Notes: generated by a model not told the origin, from the sequence alone. Positions 1 to 10,300 are shown, numbered from the stretch's first letter. The stretch is 64,000 nucleotides of DNA from Betaproteobacteria bacterium (GCA_028292405.1 JAQGMJ010000040.1:1-64000); one strand, 5' to 3'. Made by a program: numbers and translations.

Positions 1-2
1 CC

Positions 3-263
3 AACCTGCAGTACGACGCCGGCGACGAACTGCTCTACAGCCACGCGCCGCCGGCCGCCGACGTCACGATTGCCGGCAGCTTCACCGACAATAGCCGGCC
101 TTACCTGGCCTACGGCGCCGGCGGGCAGAGCCGCAGCAGGACCGGCGCCGCGCAGGCCGGTTCCTGGCAATTCAGCTGCGGCAGCCAGCATCGCAAGATC
201 GTCATCAACTTCGTCGGCCGCCCGCGCAGCTGCAATCCGGATACCGGCAAGCCGCCTTGCTAG
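3..263 (+). CDS. FimT/GspH-type pseudopilin, C-terminal fragment
   Basis: This is the 3' end of a gene that begins before the window. Frame 3 is open from the first bases to a TAG at 261-263 and encodes about 86 residues. The end, reading IVINFVGRPRSCNP, resembles the beta-rich C-terminus of FimT/GspH minor pseudopilins, which often carry a G-R-x-R-x-C segment after a hydrophobic strand. FimT-like proteins prime type IV pilus assembly in the inner membrane and periplasm. The ORF track lists only a shadow in another frame here. The prepilin N-terminus, which would settle the family, is outside the window, so the call rests on the C-terminal pattern alone. Confidence 0.55.
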   Translation, partial: NLQYDAGDELLYSHAPPAADVTIAGSFTDNSRPYLAYGAGGQSRSRTGAAQAGSWQFSCGSQHRKIVINFVGRPRSCNPDTGKPPC

Positions 264-293
264 AATGGCCGTTTTCCTTTTTCGTTCGCCTCC

Positions 294-1397
294 GTGGATA
301 TTCAAGACGACCTGCAGGCCATGCAGCTGGCGCTGGACTGGGCAGCCAGGGGCATGTTCATCACCGCGCCGAATCCGCGCGTCGGCTGCGTGATCGTGCG
401 CGACGGCCGTGTCATCGGCGCCGGCCATACGCTGGCGGCTGGCCAGGCCCATGCCGAAGTCCAGGCGCTGCGCGACGCCGCCGCCCGCGGCAACCCGGTG
501 CGCGGCGCCACCGCCTATGTGACCCTCGAGCCGTGCAGCCACCACGGCCGCACGCCGCCCTGCGCCGACGCGCTGGTCGAGGCTGGCCTGGCGCGGGTCG
601 TGGCGGCGATGGAAGATCCGAATCCGCTGGTGGCCGGGCAGGGCATGGCAAGGCTGCGCGCCGCCGGCATCGTTGCCGAAAACGGCTTGCTGGCGGCCGA
701 GGCGCGGGAAATGAATATTGGGTTTTTCAGCCGCATGGAGCGCGGCATTCCATGGGTGCGGATGAAGGCGGCGGCCAGCCTCGATGGCCGCACCGCGCTG
801 CACAATGGCCGCAGCCAGTGGATCACCTCGCAGCCGGCGCGCGACGACGGCCACTGGTGGCGGGCGCGGGCCTGCGCCATCCTGACCGGCATCGGCACCG
901 TGCTGGAAGACGATCCGCAGATGACGGTACGGGCAGTCGACACGCCGCGCCAGCCACAGCGCATCGTGATCGACAGCCGCCTGCAGATCAGCCCGGACGC
1001 CCGCATCCTGGAAGGCGCTGGCACGCTTATCGTGGCAGCGCAGCCGGATGCCGGCAAGGAAGCGCTGCTGCGCGAGCGCGGCGCTGAAGTACTGCTGCTG
1101 CCGAACGCCGCCGGCAAGGTGGACCTTGCCGCACTGCTGCGCGAACTGGGCCGGCGCCAGTTCAATGAACTGCACGTCGAAGCCGGCTTCAAGCTCAACG
1201 GCTCGCTGCTGCGCGAAGGCTGCGTCGACGAGCTGCTGCTCTATTACGCACCCACCATTCTCGGCGACAGTGCGCAGGGCATGTTCAACCTGCCCACCTT
1301 GACGCAACTCGACGCCGGCATCAAACTCAAAATGCACCAGACGAGCCTGGTCGGGCCCGACCTGCGCCTGCTGGTGCGCACGAAAACAGAGGGCTAG
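294..1397 (+). CDS. ribD: Bifunctional riboflavin deaminase/reductase RibD
   Basis: RibD carries out the second and third steps of riboflavin synthesis: deamination of the GTP-derived diaminopyrimidine, then NADPH-dependent reduction of its ribose side chain. The N-terminal deaminase domain (about residues 1-145) has the zinc site His53-Ala-Glu55 with Cys81 and Cys90 in the PCSHHGRTPPC motif. The C-terminal reductase domain (about 150-360) contains the ASLDGRTAL segment. The length of 367 aa equals that of E. coli RibD. The start is GTG at 294, chosen because it gives the usual N-terminus; the longer overlapping frames are shadows. The gene lies 2 bases before ribE, so the two are very likely co-transcribed. 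Confidence 0.96.
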   Translation: MDIQDDLQAMQLALDWAARGMFITAPNPRVGCVIVRDGRVIGAGHTLAAGQAHAEVQALRDAAARGNPVRGATAYVTLEPCSHHGRTPPCADALVEAGLARVVAAMEDPNPLVAGQGMARLRAAGIVAENGLLAAEAREMNIGFFSRMERGIPWVRMKAAASLDGRTALHNGRSQWITSQPARDDGHWWRARACAILTGIGTVLEDDPQMTVRAVDTPRQPQRIVIDSRLQISPDARILEGAGTLIVAAQPDAGKEALLRERGAEVLLLPNAAGKVDLAALLRELGRRQFNELHVEAGFKLNGSLLREGCVDELLLYYAPTILGDSAQGMFNLPTLTQLDAGIKLKMHQTSLVGPDLRLLVRTKTEG

Positions 1398-1399
1398 CC

Positions 1400-2008
1400 A
1401 TGTTCACCGGGATCATCGCGGCGGTCGGCCGCATCGAAAAGATCGAACCCTTGGGGGCCGCAGACGCTGGCCTGCGCCTGAGCATCGAGGCCGGCGCGCT
1501 CGGCCTGGACGATGTCGCCCTGGGCGACTCCATCGCCATCCAGGGCGCTTGCATGACGGTGGTGCAAAAAGCCGGCAACAGCTTCGCCATCGACATCTCG
1601 CGCGAAAGCCTGTCGAAGACCATCGGCCTGGACGCCTTGAACGAAGTCAACCTGGAAAAGGCGGTATCGCTTTCCACCAAGCTGGGCGGCCACCTCGTTA
1701 CCGGCCACGTCGACGGCATCGGCGAAGTGATGAAGTTCGCGGCCGTGGGCGAGTCGCACGAGCTGGTGGTGCGCGCGCCGAAGGAACTCGCCAGGTTCAT
1801 TGCCTACAAGGGCTCGGTAACGGTCAACGGCGTTTCGCTTACCGTCAATAGCGTGGACGATGTCGCAGGCGGCGCCGACTTCAGCATCAACCTTATTCCG
1901 CACACCATCGGCGCCACCACGCTGAAGGCATTGGCGCCCGGGGTGAAGGTCAATCTCGAAATCGACCTGATCGCCCGCTACGTCGAGCGCATGCTCAGCG
2001 CGAAATAG
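1400..2008 (+). CDS. ribE: Riboflavin synthase, alpha subunit type
   Basis: Riboflavin synthase dismutates two molecules of 6,7-dimethyl-8-ribityllumazine to riboflavin. The protein begins MFTGIIAAVGRI, the hallmark start of the family. It has the expected two lumazine-binding barrels, the second opening near LVTGHVDGIGEV (about residue 98). At 202 aa it has normal length. It follows ribD by 2 bases. The remaining riboflavin genes ribB and ribH are about 18.5 kb downstream, whereas many betaproteobacteria keep these genes together. This gene is also called ribC in E. coli. Confidence 0.96.
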   Translation: MFTGIIAAVGRIEKIEPLGAADAGLRLSIEAGALGLDDVALGDSIAIQGACMTVVQKAGNSFAIDISRESLSKTIGLDALNEVNLEKAVSLSTKLGGHLVTGHVDGIGEVMKFAAVGESHELVVRAPKELARFIAYKGSVTVNGVSLTVNSVDDVAGGADFSINLIPHTIGATTLKALAPGVKVNLEIDLIARYVERMLSAK

Positions 2009-2117
2009 GCCGGCGCCATCTGTGCCTGCCGCCAGGGCGGGCATCTGTATCTGCCCCGTGCCAGGCAATCGGGCTATGCTGTCGACAGTACGGTGCCGCT
2101 GCGCCGTCCGCGCTCCC

Positions 2118-2876
2118 ATGACAATCATTCCTTCCTTCCTCCATCAATGCCTCGCACGGGCGGCAGCCGTGTTGTTGCTCGGCGCTGCGTGCGGTAACGC
2201 CGCCGTGGCTGATGCGCCCGCCGGGGCCGCGCGCCGGCCAGCCGACACCATGGCCGAGCGCGTTGCCGCCTGCGTCGCCTGCCATGGCGAGCAGGGCCGC
2301 GCCACTACCGAAGGCTACTACCCGCGCATTGCCGGCAAGCCGGCCGGCTACCTGTTCAACCAGTTGGTCAATTTTCGCGAGGGGCGGCGGCAAAACACCA
2401 CCATGACCTACCTGGTGTCCAACCTGCCGGACAGCTACCTGCGCGAAATCGCCGACTACTTTTCCGCGCAAAACCCACCCTACGCGCCGCCGCAGCGCCT
2501 GCTTGCCGCGCCTGCCGCGCTCGAACGCGGGCGCGTCCTCGCCACCGCGGGCGATGCTTCGAAAAAGCTGCCCGCCTGCGCCGCCTGCCATGGCAGCGCG
2601 CTCACCGGCATGGCGCCGGCGGTACCCGGCCTGCTCGGCCTGCCGCGCGACTACCTGAACGCACAATTCGGCGCCTGGAGCAACCGCGTGCGCAGCGCCG
2701 CCGCGCCCGACTGCATGGCGCAAATCACCAGCCGCCTGAGCGCGGAAGACCTGGGCGCGATCACCGCCTACCTGTCGGCGCAGACCGTGCCGCCGCACGC
2801 TGCGCCCGCGGCGCCGACAGCCGACAGGGCCAAGCTGCCGCTGGACTGCGGCAGTATCCCGCGGGGTGCGCCATGA
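2118..2876 (+). CDS. Diheme cytochrome c (c4/c553-like)
   Basis: This is a periplasmic electron carrier with two heme c sites, CVACH (in a VAACVACHGEQG context) and CAACH, one in each half, like class I diheme cytochromes. I chose the ATG at 2118 (MTIIPSFLHQ) over the longer track start at 2022 because it places a hydrophobic secretion signal (ARAAAVLLLGAACG) at the N-terminus; the protein is then 252 aa. The stop overlaps the start of the next cytochrome gene in an ATGA, so the two are translationally coupled and probably serve one electron-transfer chain. The partner dehydrogenase is not in the window. Confidence 0.85.
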   Translation: MTIIPSFLHQCLARAAAVLLLGAACGNAAVADAPAGAARRPADTMAERVAACVACHGEQGRATTEGYYPRIAGKPAGYLFNQLVNFREGRRQNTTMTYLVSNLPDSYLREIADYFSAQNPPYAPPQRLLAAPAALERGRVLATAGDASKKLPACAACHGSALTGMAPAVPGLLGLPRDYLNAQFGAWSNRVRSAAAPDCMAQITSRLSAEDLGAITAYLSAQTVPPHAAPAAPTADRAKLPLDCGSIPRGAP

Positions 2877-4153
2877 AGCGCGTCCTGGGTTGGCTGCTCC
2901 TGTTGCCGCTGCTGGCGCTGTGCGTGCTGCTGTTCATGAGTTACCTGGCCGAGCGCGAAGAGCCGGTCGTCGGCGGCCCCGCGCAGGACGCCACGGTGCA
3001 GGCCGCGCGCGGCCGCTACCTCGCGCTGGCCGGCGATTGCGCTGCCTGCCATACCGCGCGCGGCGGCGCGACCTATGCCGGCGGACGCGAAATCCAGACG
3101 CCCTTCGGCAGCGTCTATTCCTCCAACCTGACGCCGGATTCAAATACCGGCCTGGGCGCCTGGAGCAGCGACGACTTCTGGCGCGCCCTGCATCACGGCA
3201 AGTCGAAAGACGGGCGTTTGCTGTATCCCGCATTTCCCTATCCCAACTACACCAAGGTCACGCGCGCGGATGCGGATGCGCTGTTCGCCTATCTCAAGAC
3301 TCTGGCGCCGGTGGCGCAAGCCAATCGTGAAGCGGGCTTGCGCTTTCCCTACAACCAGCGCCTGCTGCTGGCGGGCTGGCGCGCCCTATACTTCCGCCCC
3401 GGCGTATTCCAGCCCGAGGCGGCGCAAAGCGCGCAATGGAACCGCGGCGCCTACCTGGTGCAGGGCCTGGGGCATTGCAACGCCTGCCACACCAGCCGCG
3501 ACCCGCTGGGCGGCAGCGAGACCAAGGCGGATCTTGCCGGCGGCATGATCCCGGTGCTCAACTGGTATGCGCCGGCGCTGACCTCCGGCCCGGAGTCGGG
3601 CTTGGCGAAGTGGGACGCTACGCAACTCGCGCGCCTGCTGAAGACCGGCGTCTCCGACCAGGGCGCGGTCTACGGCCCGATGGCCGAGACGGTGTACAAG
3701 AGCCTGCAATACTTGAGCGACGAAGACATGGGCGCGATGGCCGGTTACCTCAAGTCGTTGCCACCCGCCCGCGCGTCCGCCGCCGCGCCGCCTCCAAGCG
3801 GCGAGAGCCTCGCGCGGGTGATGGAAAGCGGCGGCAGGCTTTACGCCAAATACTGCGCCGATTGCCATGGCGCCAACGGCGCCGGCGCACCCCCTGCCTA
3901 TCCGCCGCTGGCCGGCAACCACAGCCTGACCATGGAGTCGGCCGTCAATCCGATCCGCATGGTGCTCAACGGCGGCTTTCCTCCAGGCACCGGCGGCAAC
4001 CCGCGGCCCTACGGCATGCCGCCCTTCCGCCTGGTGCTGAGCGGCGACGAAACGGCGGCGGTGGTCACCTACGTGCGCAACAGCTGGGGCAACAGCGCGG
4101 GTGTGGTGTCGCCGGTGGAAGTGAGCCGCTACGCGGCGGTGCCGCTGGAGTAA
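2873..4153 (+). CDS. Triheme cytochrome c, alcohol-dehydrogenase cytochrome subunit-like
   Basis: This protein of 426 aa has three heme-binding motifs, CAACH, CNACH and CADCH, in order. An N-terminal hydrophobic helix (VLGWLLLLPLLALCVLLF) can act as a membrane anchor or signal. Spacing and length match the triheme cytochrome subunits that pass electrons from membrane-bound alcohol, aldehyde or sugar-acid dehydrogenases to quinone. No dehydrogenase subunit is next to it, so the electron donor is unknown. It overlaps the upstream diheme cytochrome by four bases. A TetR-type regulator follows about 100 bases downstream; control by that regulator is possible but not shown. Confidence 0.85.
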   Translation: MKRVLGWLLLLPLLALCVLLFMSYLAEREEPVVGGPAQDATVQAARGRYLALAGDCAACHTARGGATYAGGREIQTPFGSVYSSNLTPDSNTGLGAWSSDDFWRALHHGKSKDGRLLYPAFPYPNYTKVTRADADALFAYLKTLAPVAQANREAGLRFPYNQRLLLAGWRALYFRPGVFQPEAAQSAQWNRGAYLVQGLGHCNACHTSRDPLGGSETKADLAGGMIPVLNWYAPALTSGPESGLAKWDATQLARLLKTGVSDQGAVYGPMAETVYKSLQYLSDEDMGAMAGYLKSLPPARASAAAPPPSGESLARVMESGGRLYAKYCADCHGANGAGAPPAYPPLAGNHSLTMESAVNPIRMVLNGGFPPGTGGNPRPYGMPPFRLVLSGDETAAVVTYVRNSWGNSAGVVSPVEVSRYAAVPLE

Positions 4154-4258
4154 GCCGGCGATTTGCTATGATGGTCCGACCGGCAAACCCGGCGGCATCA
4201 ACCCGGCGGACCGCATGCGAGGCTCAATCGCGGCGCCCGCCGCCTGAATAAAGCTTGC

Positions 4259-4918
4259 ATGACCACCCTGCACCGCGCTGTACTGGCCGAAGACAAGGCC
4301 GCCCGCCGCACGGCGATTCTCGACGCCGCCGAAGCCCTGCTTGCCCACGATTCGGAAAACTTCGCCTCGGTGGCCCAGGTGGCCGAAGCCGCCGGCCTGG
4401 CCAAGGGCACCGTCTATCTCTACTTCCAGACCAAGGAAGAGATCATCATGGCGGTGCACGAGCGCCATTCGCAGGTGCTGTTCGCCAGCATCGACGCCAT
4501 GTTCGCCGACGCCGGCGCGGCCCTCACGCCGGCGCTGGCGGTCGACGGTTTTTGCCAGTTCGTGCGCGCCACGCCGCTGTACCTGCAGCTAGGCTGCTTT
4601 TGCCACCAGACGATGAAGCGCAACATCAACCTGGAAGTGGTCTATCAGTTCCGCCTGAGCACCGCCGAACACATGCAGCGCGCCGGCGCCATGCTGGAGC
4701 AGCGTTTTGCAGCGCTCGTGCCCGGCGCGGGTCTGCAGCTGTTGCATGACACCTATGCGTTCTCCCTCGGCGCCTGGCAACTGGCCGAGCCTTCCTACCT
4801 CGGCCACGACATGAACCAGCGGCCGGGCATGGAATACTTTCGCCGCGATTTTTACGACGATCTGCGGCGCGGCCTGCTGGCCTTGTGGCGCGGTCATCTG
4901 GACGCTTCCCCGCCCTAG
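4259..4918 (+). CDS. TetR/AcrR family transcriptional regulator
   Basis: This is a 219-aa repressor-type protein. Residues about 15-65 form a typical TetR helix-turn-helix, with ILDAAEALLAHDS, then VAQVAEAAGLAKGTVYLYF and the following KEEI. The C-terminal part is the variable helical ligand-binding and dimerisation domain. The KGTVYLYFQTKEEI segment is strongly diagnostic. The ligand cannot be inferred. The neighbours are the cytochromes upstream on the same strand and an aldo/keto reductase downstream on the opposite strand. Confidence 0.9.
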   Translation: MTTLHRAVLAEDKAARRTAILDAAEALLAHDSENFASVAQVAEAAGLAKGTVYLYFQTKEEIIMAVHERHSQVLFASIDAMFADAGAALTPALAVDGFCQFVRATPLYLQLGCFCHQTMKRNINLEVVYQFRLSTAEHMQRAGAMLEQRFAALVPGAGLQLLHDTYAFSLGAWQLAEPSYLGHDMNQRPGMEYFRRDFYDDLRRGLLALWRGHLDASPP

Positions 4919-5013
4919 CTTGATGCGCCACGCGCTGCCCGCCTCCGGCGCTGTCCGCCGCTGTCCGGCAGCAACGGCGGCGAATTGAGTGGGCCCCAAT
5001 ACAAAAGAACGCT

Positions 5014-6024
5014 TCAGCTCGCGCGCGATGCGCGGCCCAGCACCGGGTAGATAGGGTCCGTGTAGAACTGGGTGGAGGGATGGCCGGGAGCCACGAGGCT
5101 GTCGACCAGGGCTTCATCCTCGGCGGTAAAGCTGTGCTTGAACGAATCCATGTAGCCGGTCCATTGCTCCATGGTGCGCGGGCCGGCGATCACGGAGGTG
5201 ACGTAGCGGTTGTTCAGCACCCAGTTGAAGGCGAATTCGCCGGGCGCCATGCCGCGCTTGTGTGCGTGTTCCGCCATGACCTGCGCCAGGCGCAGCGAGT
5301 CGTCGCGGAACTCGGTCTGCAGCAGGCGCTTGTCCTTGCGGCCAGCGCGGCTCTCGGGCGGCGGCGCCTCGCCGGGCTTGTATTTGGCCGAGAGCACACC
5401 GCGCGCCAGCGGGCTGTAGGGCACGATAGCCAGGCCGTGGTGCATGCAGGCGGGGATCAGCTCCAGCTCGGGGGTGCGGTCCATCGCGTTATAGCAGGGC
5501 TGGCAGACGATGGGCGGCGGCACGCCCATCGCCTTGCAGGTGGCGACGAACAGGGCGACGCGCCAGGCGCGGAAGTTGGAAAGGCCGATGTAGCGGATCT
5601 TGCCGGCGCGCATCAGTTCGCCGAGGGTGGCGACGGTTTCTTCCATCGGCGTCTCGGCATCGTCACGGTGCAGGTACCAGATGTCGATGTAGTCGGTGCC
5701 CAGGCGCTTGAGGGAGTGCTCGATGGCCAGGTTGAGCCAGCGGCGCGAGGCGCCGCGGTCGTTCGGGTCGCTGCCGTGCGGATTGGTAACCTTGGTGGCG
5801 AGGATCCAGCGCGTGCGGTCTTCGGCGATCAGCTTGCCGGTGATGCGTTCCGAATTGTTGCTGGCGTAGGTGTCGGCGGTGTCGATGAAGTTGACGCCGG
5901 CTTCGCGCGCGGAAGCAACGATGCGCCCGGCTTCGGCCTCGTCGGTGCGCTCGCCGAACATCATGGTGCCCAGGCAGATCGGCGAGACGCGGATGCCGGA
6001 GGCGCCCAGTCTTCTGTATTCCAT
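5014..6024 (-). CDS. Aldo/keto reductase
   Basis: This 336-aa protein starts MEYRRLGASGIRVSPICLG, the usual beginning of the aldo/keto reductase TIM barrel. Catalytic tetrad residues are visible: Asp and Tyr in FIDTADTYASNNSE, Lys in ILATKV and His in WYLHRDD. The family reduces aldehydes and ketones with NADPH; the closest generic group is the YajO/Tas-like set. The physiological substrate cannot be told from sequence. It is transcribed convergently with the TetR gene. The next gene on the same strand, a Bug protein at 6060-7049, lies 35 bases upstream, so the two may be co-transcribed. Confidence 0.93.
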   Translation of the reverse strand: MEYRRLGASGIRVSPICLGTMMFGERTDEAEAGRIVASAREAGVNFIDTADTYASNNSERITGKLIAEDRTRWILATKVTNPHGSDPNDRGASRRWLNLAIEHSLKRLGTDYIDIWYLHRDDAETPMEETVATLGELMRAGKIRYIGLSNFRAWRVALFVATCKAMGVPPPIVCQPCYNAMDRTPELELIPACMHHGLAIVPYSPLARGVLSAKYKPGEAPPPESRAGRKDKRLLQTEFRDDSLRLAQVMAEHAHKRGMAPGEFAFNWVLNNRYVTSVIAGPRTMEQWTGYMDSFKHSFTAEDEALVDSLVAPGHPSTQFYTDPIYPVLGRASRAS

Positions 6025-6059
6025 TGTTGACCCTCGATATTTTTGGCGGCCCGCGCAGT

Positions 6060-7049
6060 CTACTCCGGCTCCACCCCTGCGGCCTTGAGCACCCGGCCCA
6101 TTTCGGGCGTCTCGATTTTGACGCGCTGGGTCACCGCCTGCGGCGTGCTGTGCGCCGTGGAGATGCCCAGGCTGGCGTACTTGTCGATCACCACCGGCAG
6201 CTTCATTATCTTGTCGATGTCGCCGTTCAGGCGCGCCACGACTTCATTCGGCGTGCCGCGCGGTGCCAGCAGGGCCCACCAGACGCCGGACTCGTAACCC
6301 TTGACGCCGGCTTCGACCATCGTCGGCACCTCGGGCAGCACCGCCGAACGTTTGGTTGCGGTGACGGCCAGCGGCCGCAGCTTGCCGCCCTTGATCTGCG
6401 GCAAGGCCGGCACGAAGTCGGAGAACACCATGTCGACCTGGCCCGCCACCAGGTCGGTAACGGCCTGCACCGTGCCCTTGTAAGGCACGTGGACGATGTT
6501 CACCCCGGTGGCGGACTTGAACAGCTCGCCGCTGATGTGGGAGGTGATACCGACGCCGCCGGAGCCGAAATTGAGCTTGCCGGGTTTTGCCTTGGCCAGC
6601 GCAATCAGCTCGGCCACGCTTTTTGCCGGCACCGAGGGATGCACCACCAGTACCTGGCCGGCGGTGGCGACCATGGAGATGGGCGCGAAGTCGGCTTGCG
6701 GATCGAAGCCCAGGCGCTTGTAGAGGTGCACGTTGGTGGTCAGGGTGCTGCTGTTGGACAGCAGCAGGGTATAGCCGTCGGGCGTGCTCTTGGCCACCAG
6801 TTCGTGACCGATGTTGGCGGCGGCGCCAGGATGGTTTTCGACGATCAGTTGCTGGCCCAGGGTTTCCGACAGGCGCTGCGCCAGCAGGCGCGCGAGTACA
6901 TCCGAGGTGCCGCCGGGCGGGAAGGGTGCGATGAAGCGGATCGCCTTGGTGGGGTACGGCGCCTGGGCTTGCGCAATCGTGCCGGTCAGGCCAAGGGCAC
7001 AGACGAGGGCGAACGCGCAACGCGCGCCGAACGAGTCGAGCAAAAGCAT
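6060..7049 (-). CDS. Bug/TctC-family periplasmic substrate-binding protein
   Basis: This 329-aa secreted protein has a signal peptide (FALVCALGLTGTIAQAQA) followed by YPTKAIRFIAPFPPGG, the signature opening of the Bug family of solute receptors used by tripartite tricarboxylate transporters. Later conserved segments are GELFKSATG, VPYKGT and a C-terminal LAPRGTP. No TctA or TctB membrane subunit is nearby, so it is an orphan receptor. Such orphans are very numerous in betaproteobacteria and may work with distant transporters or as sensors. Its ligand, probably a small carboxylate or aromatic acid, is unknown. Confidence 0.93.
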   Translation of the reverse strand: MLLLDSFGARCAFALVCALGLTGTIAQAQAPYPTKAIRFIAPFPPGGTSDVLARLLAQRLSETLGQQLIVENHPGAAANIGHELVAKSTPDGYTLLLSNSSTLTTNVHLYKRLGFDPQADFAPISMVATAGQVLVVHPSVPAKSVAELIALAKAKPGKLNFGSGGVGITSHISGELFKSATGVNIVHVPYKGTVQAVTDLVAGQVDMVFSDFVPALPQIKGGKLRPLAVTATKRSAVLPEVPTMVEAGVKGYESGVWWALLAPRGTPNEVVARLNGDIDKIMKLPVVIDKYASLGISTAHSTPQAVTQRVKIETPEMGRVLKAAGVEPE

Positions 7050-7165
7050 GTATGTCTCCAGCTTCTTGTTTTGAGCGCGGCTAGTCTACGCGCGGCTGCA
7101 CGGCAATCGCCCATGATGCGCCGGATTAGCGGCGGGGTCACTTAAGCCCGCCTGTGTCTCAATGC

Positions 7166-7212
7166 TGTGAGGATTTGTTCACAAAAATGTGACTTTATTC
7201 ACGCCGGTGACA
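7166..7212. promoter_or_regulatory. Cluster of TGTGA/TCACA half-sites upstream of the alpha-2-macroglobulin gene
   Basis: In the 274-bp gap before 7324 there are TGTGA (7166-7170), TCACA (7179-7183), TGTGA (7188-7192) and a TCAC-N4-GTGA palindrome (7199-7210). They resemble half-sites of a CRP/FNR-type regulator, but the spacing (N8 rather than N6) is not a classical CRP site. No convincing sigma-70 promoter was identified. It is reported as a possible regulatory patch only. Confidence 0.3.
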
Positions 7213-7323
7213 TTGTTGCTGCGTGAATGCCCGTTTCACGCCACAATTCGACCCTGCCATGCCAGCATCATGGTGAAGAATAAGTACGCGCTTTAAAGCG
7301 ACACCATCTAGGGAAGCTCAATC

Positions 7324-10300
7324 ATGTCGGCAAAAAAATTCCTTCGCGGTTTGTCCACGTTCGGCCTGGCCTTGGCGGCCGGATTCGTTTCGTTTTCCAG
7401 CCTGGCGGCCACGGTGCAGACTTTTTCGCCGCAGGGCGAGATACGCACCGTGCGGCAGGTGGCGGCGCGCTTTTCCGAGAGCATGGTGAAATTCGGCGAC
7501 AAGGACGCGCCGCATCCCTTCGCCATTGCCTGCGGCGAGCCGGGGCGCGGCCGCTGGGTGGACGACCGCAACTGGGTCTATGACTTCGAGCGCGACCTGC
7601 CGCCGGGCATTCGCTGCAGCTTCAAGCTCAAGCCGGAAGCCAAGCCGCTGGCCGGTGGGTCGATGACCGGCAAGGGCGAGTTCATTTTTTCCACTGGCGG
7701 CCCGGCGGTGCTCAGTACCCAGCCTTATTTGGGCGCCAGCTCGATCGACGAAGATCAGGCCTTTTTGCTGCATCTGAATGGCCCGGCTTACTTGCCCAGC
7801 GTGCGCCAGAACGCATATTGCGTGGCCGAGGGCGTGGGCGAGCGCATCGGCATCGACCTGATCGAAGGCGCGCCGCGTACCGCGCTGCTCAAGGCGCTGC
7901 GCCGCGAAAAAGAGGATGACGACAAGCTGGTGATCGTCAAGTGCCGCCAGCGCCTGCCTTCCGGCGCGAACGTGACGGTGGTGTGGGCCAAGGGCATCCA
8001 GACCGCGAATGCCGATGTGAATGCGCGCGTGGCGGTAAGCAAGGACCAGCCGCTGAAATACCAGGTGCGGCCGGAGTTCAAGGTGTCGTTCACCTGCGTG
8101 CGCGACAACGCGCAATCGGCCTGCTCGCCCTACCAGCCGCTGCGCCTGGAATTCACCGGCAACGTGGCGCGCGACATTGCCGACGGCATTCGCCTGAAAG
8201 GCGGCGGCAATACCTACAAGCCGACCTGGACCAAGGAAGACACCGACGCCATCGTGCAGGCGGTGAACTTCAAACCCCCCTTTGCCGAGGCCACCGAGTT
8301 CACCATCGAACTGCCATCGAAGTTCACCGACGATCTCGGGCGCAACGCCGCCAACGCCAGCATCTTTCCGCTGAAAACACGCACCGGCGAGGGCACGCCG
8401 CTGGTCAAGTTCTCCGCCAACTTCGGCATCATCGAGCGTTCGCAACCGCTGCTGCCGGTGACCCTGCGCAACGTCGAGCCGCAGGTGAAGGCGCTGATGT
8501 TGAAACCGATGGCCGAGCCGCGCGCCGCGCGCGTCTCCGATCTCACGGTGGCCGAAGACGCCGCCATCATCAACTGGATTTCCATCCTGCGCCGGGCCGA
8601 CAACACCGAATACGACAGCCGCGAAAAAAGCCTGATGCAGGACGAGCCGGCGGCGCAAAAAAGGACGCTGCCCAAGCCGAACGGCGCCAAGGCCTTCGAG
8701 GTGATCGGCATTCCGCTGGACAAGCCCGGCTTTCACGTCGTCGAGGTGGAGAGCGACGCGCTCGGCGCGGCCCTTCTCGGCAAGAAAAAGCCGATGTATG
8801 TGCGCGCCAGCGCGCTGGTGACCAATCTCGCGGTGCACCTGAAAATGGGCCGCGAGACCGGCGCGATCTGGGTCAGCACGCTGGACGGTGGCAAGCCGGC
8901 GCCCGGGGCGGAGGTGCGCCTGTACGACTGCAACGCCAAGCTGGCCTGGAAGGGGAAGACCGACGCCAACGGCGTGGCGGCGATGAATGTCGGCGCCGAT
9001 ATGGCGCCGAACTGCAAGGACAGCGACTTCCAGATCTGGTACGCCGCCGCGCGCCTGGGCGACGACATGAGCTTTGCGCTGTCGGACTGGAACCGCGGCA
9101 TCGAGTCCTGGCGCTTCAACGTCAGCCAGGGCTATGGCGACAGCGCCGCTTTCGCGGCGCACACCGTATTCGACCGCATGCTGTTGCGCGCCAACGAAAC
9201 CGTGTCGATGAAGCACTTTCTGCGCATGGAGACGCAAGGCGGGCTAAAGCTGCCGGCGAAGGGACCGCTGCCGGCGCAGGTGTTGCTGACGCATCTTGGC
9301 TCAGGCCAGGAGTACACCCTGCCGGTGAGCTTCAACAATCGCGGCGTCGCGCTCACCACCTGGAAGGTGCCGGCGGACGCCAAGCTCGGCCAGTACAACG
9401 TCACCCTGCTGTGGAATGCGAAGACCGCCAAAGGCCCCAATCGCGGTGATGGCGGGGATGGTGACGACGGCGAAGAAGCCGGCCGGCGCGTCGACAGCGG
9501 CAGCTTCCGGGTGGCCGAGTTCCGCCTTCCGGTGATGGTCGGCTCAGTCAGCGGCCCGGCGGCTTCGCAGGTGCGGCCGAAGGAAGTGCCGCTGTCGGTG
9601 CAGCTCTCGTATGCCTCCGGCGGCCCGGCGGCGGGGCAGGAATTGAAAATGAGCGCGGTGTTGCGCAAGCGCGCGGTGAATTTTCCGGCCTATGAGCAGT
9701 TCACCTTCGGTGTGCGCGACAGCGAGGGTGGCGACCAGGACCTGAATGGCGGCGAAGCTGCCGCGGACACCAGCACCGCCAATAGCGGCGACAAACTGGT
9801 GGCCGACAAAAACCTGGTCAAGCTCGACCCCAAGGGCGTGGCCCAGTACATGGTCAAGTCGTTGCCGGCGATCGACCAGCCGCGCGAGATCGTCGCCGAA
9901 GGCAGCTACCGAGATCCGAATGGCGAGGAGCAGACCTTGCGCGCCAGCGTGGCCCTGTGGCCCTCCGCCGTGGTGGCCGGCCTCAAGACCGAAGGCTGGG
10001 CGCGGGTGAAAAAGAAGGCGAACGTCACCCTGCTGGCGGTGGATACCACCGGCAAGCCGGCAGCGAATGTTTCGATGGAACTGGGTGGCAGCCTGAAGAT
10101 CACCACTTCGCATCGGCGCCGCACCGTGGGCGGCTTCTACGCTTACGAAAACAAGGACGAGACCAAGTCGCTCGGTACCCTGTGCAGCGGCAAGACCGAC
10201 GCGCGTGGCTACCTGCATTGCGAAGTGCTGGTCGATGAATCCGGCGAGATTCTGCTGTCGGCCAAGGCGAAGGACGGCGGCGGTAATCTGTCTGAAGCGC

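Noticed and set aside
7318-9237. A 639-aa minus-strand ORF opposite the macroglobulin gene, and similar long minus-strand ORFs elsewhere (10948-13176, 42844-45369, 48958-53499)
   Set aside because: Their compositions are rich in His, Arg, Gly and Ala with no recognisable domains. They mirror well-supported genes, as expected for antisense frames in high-GC DNA.
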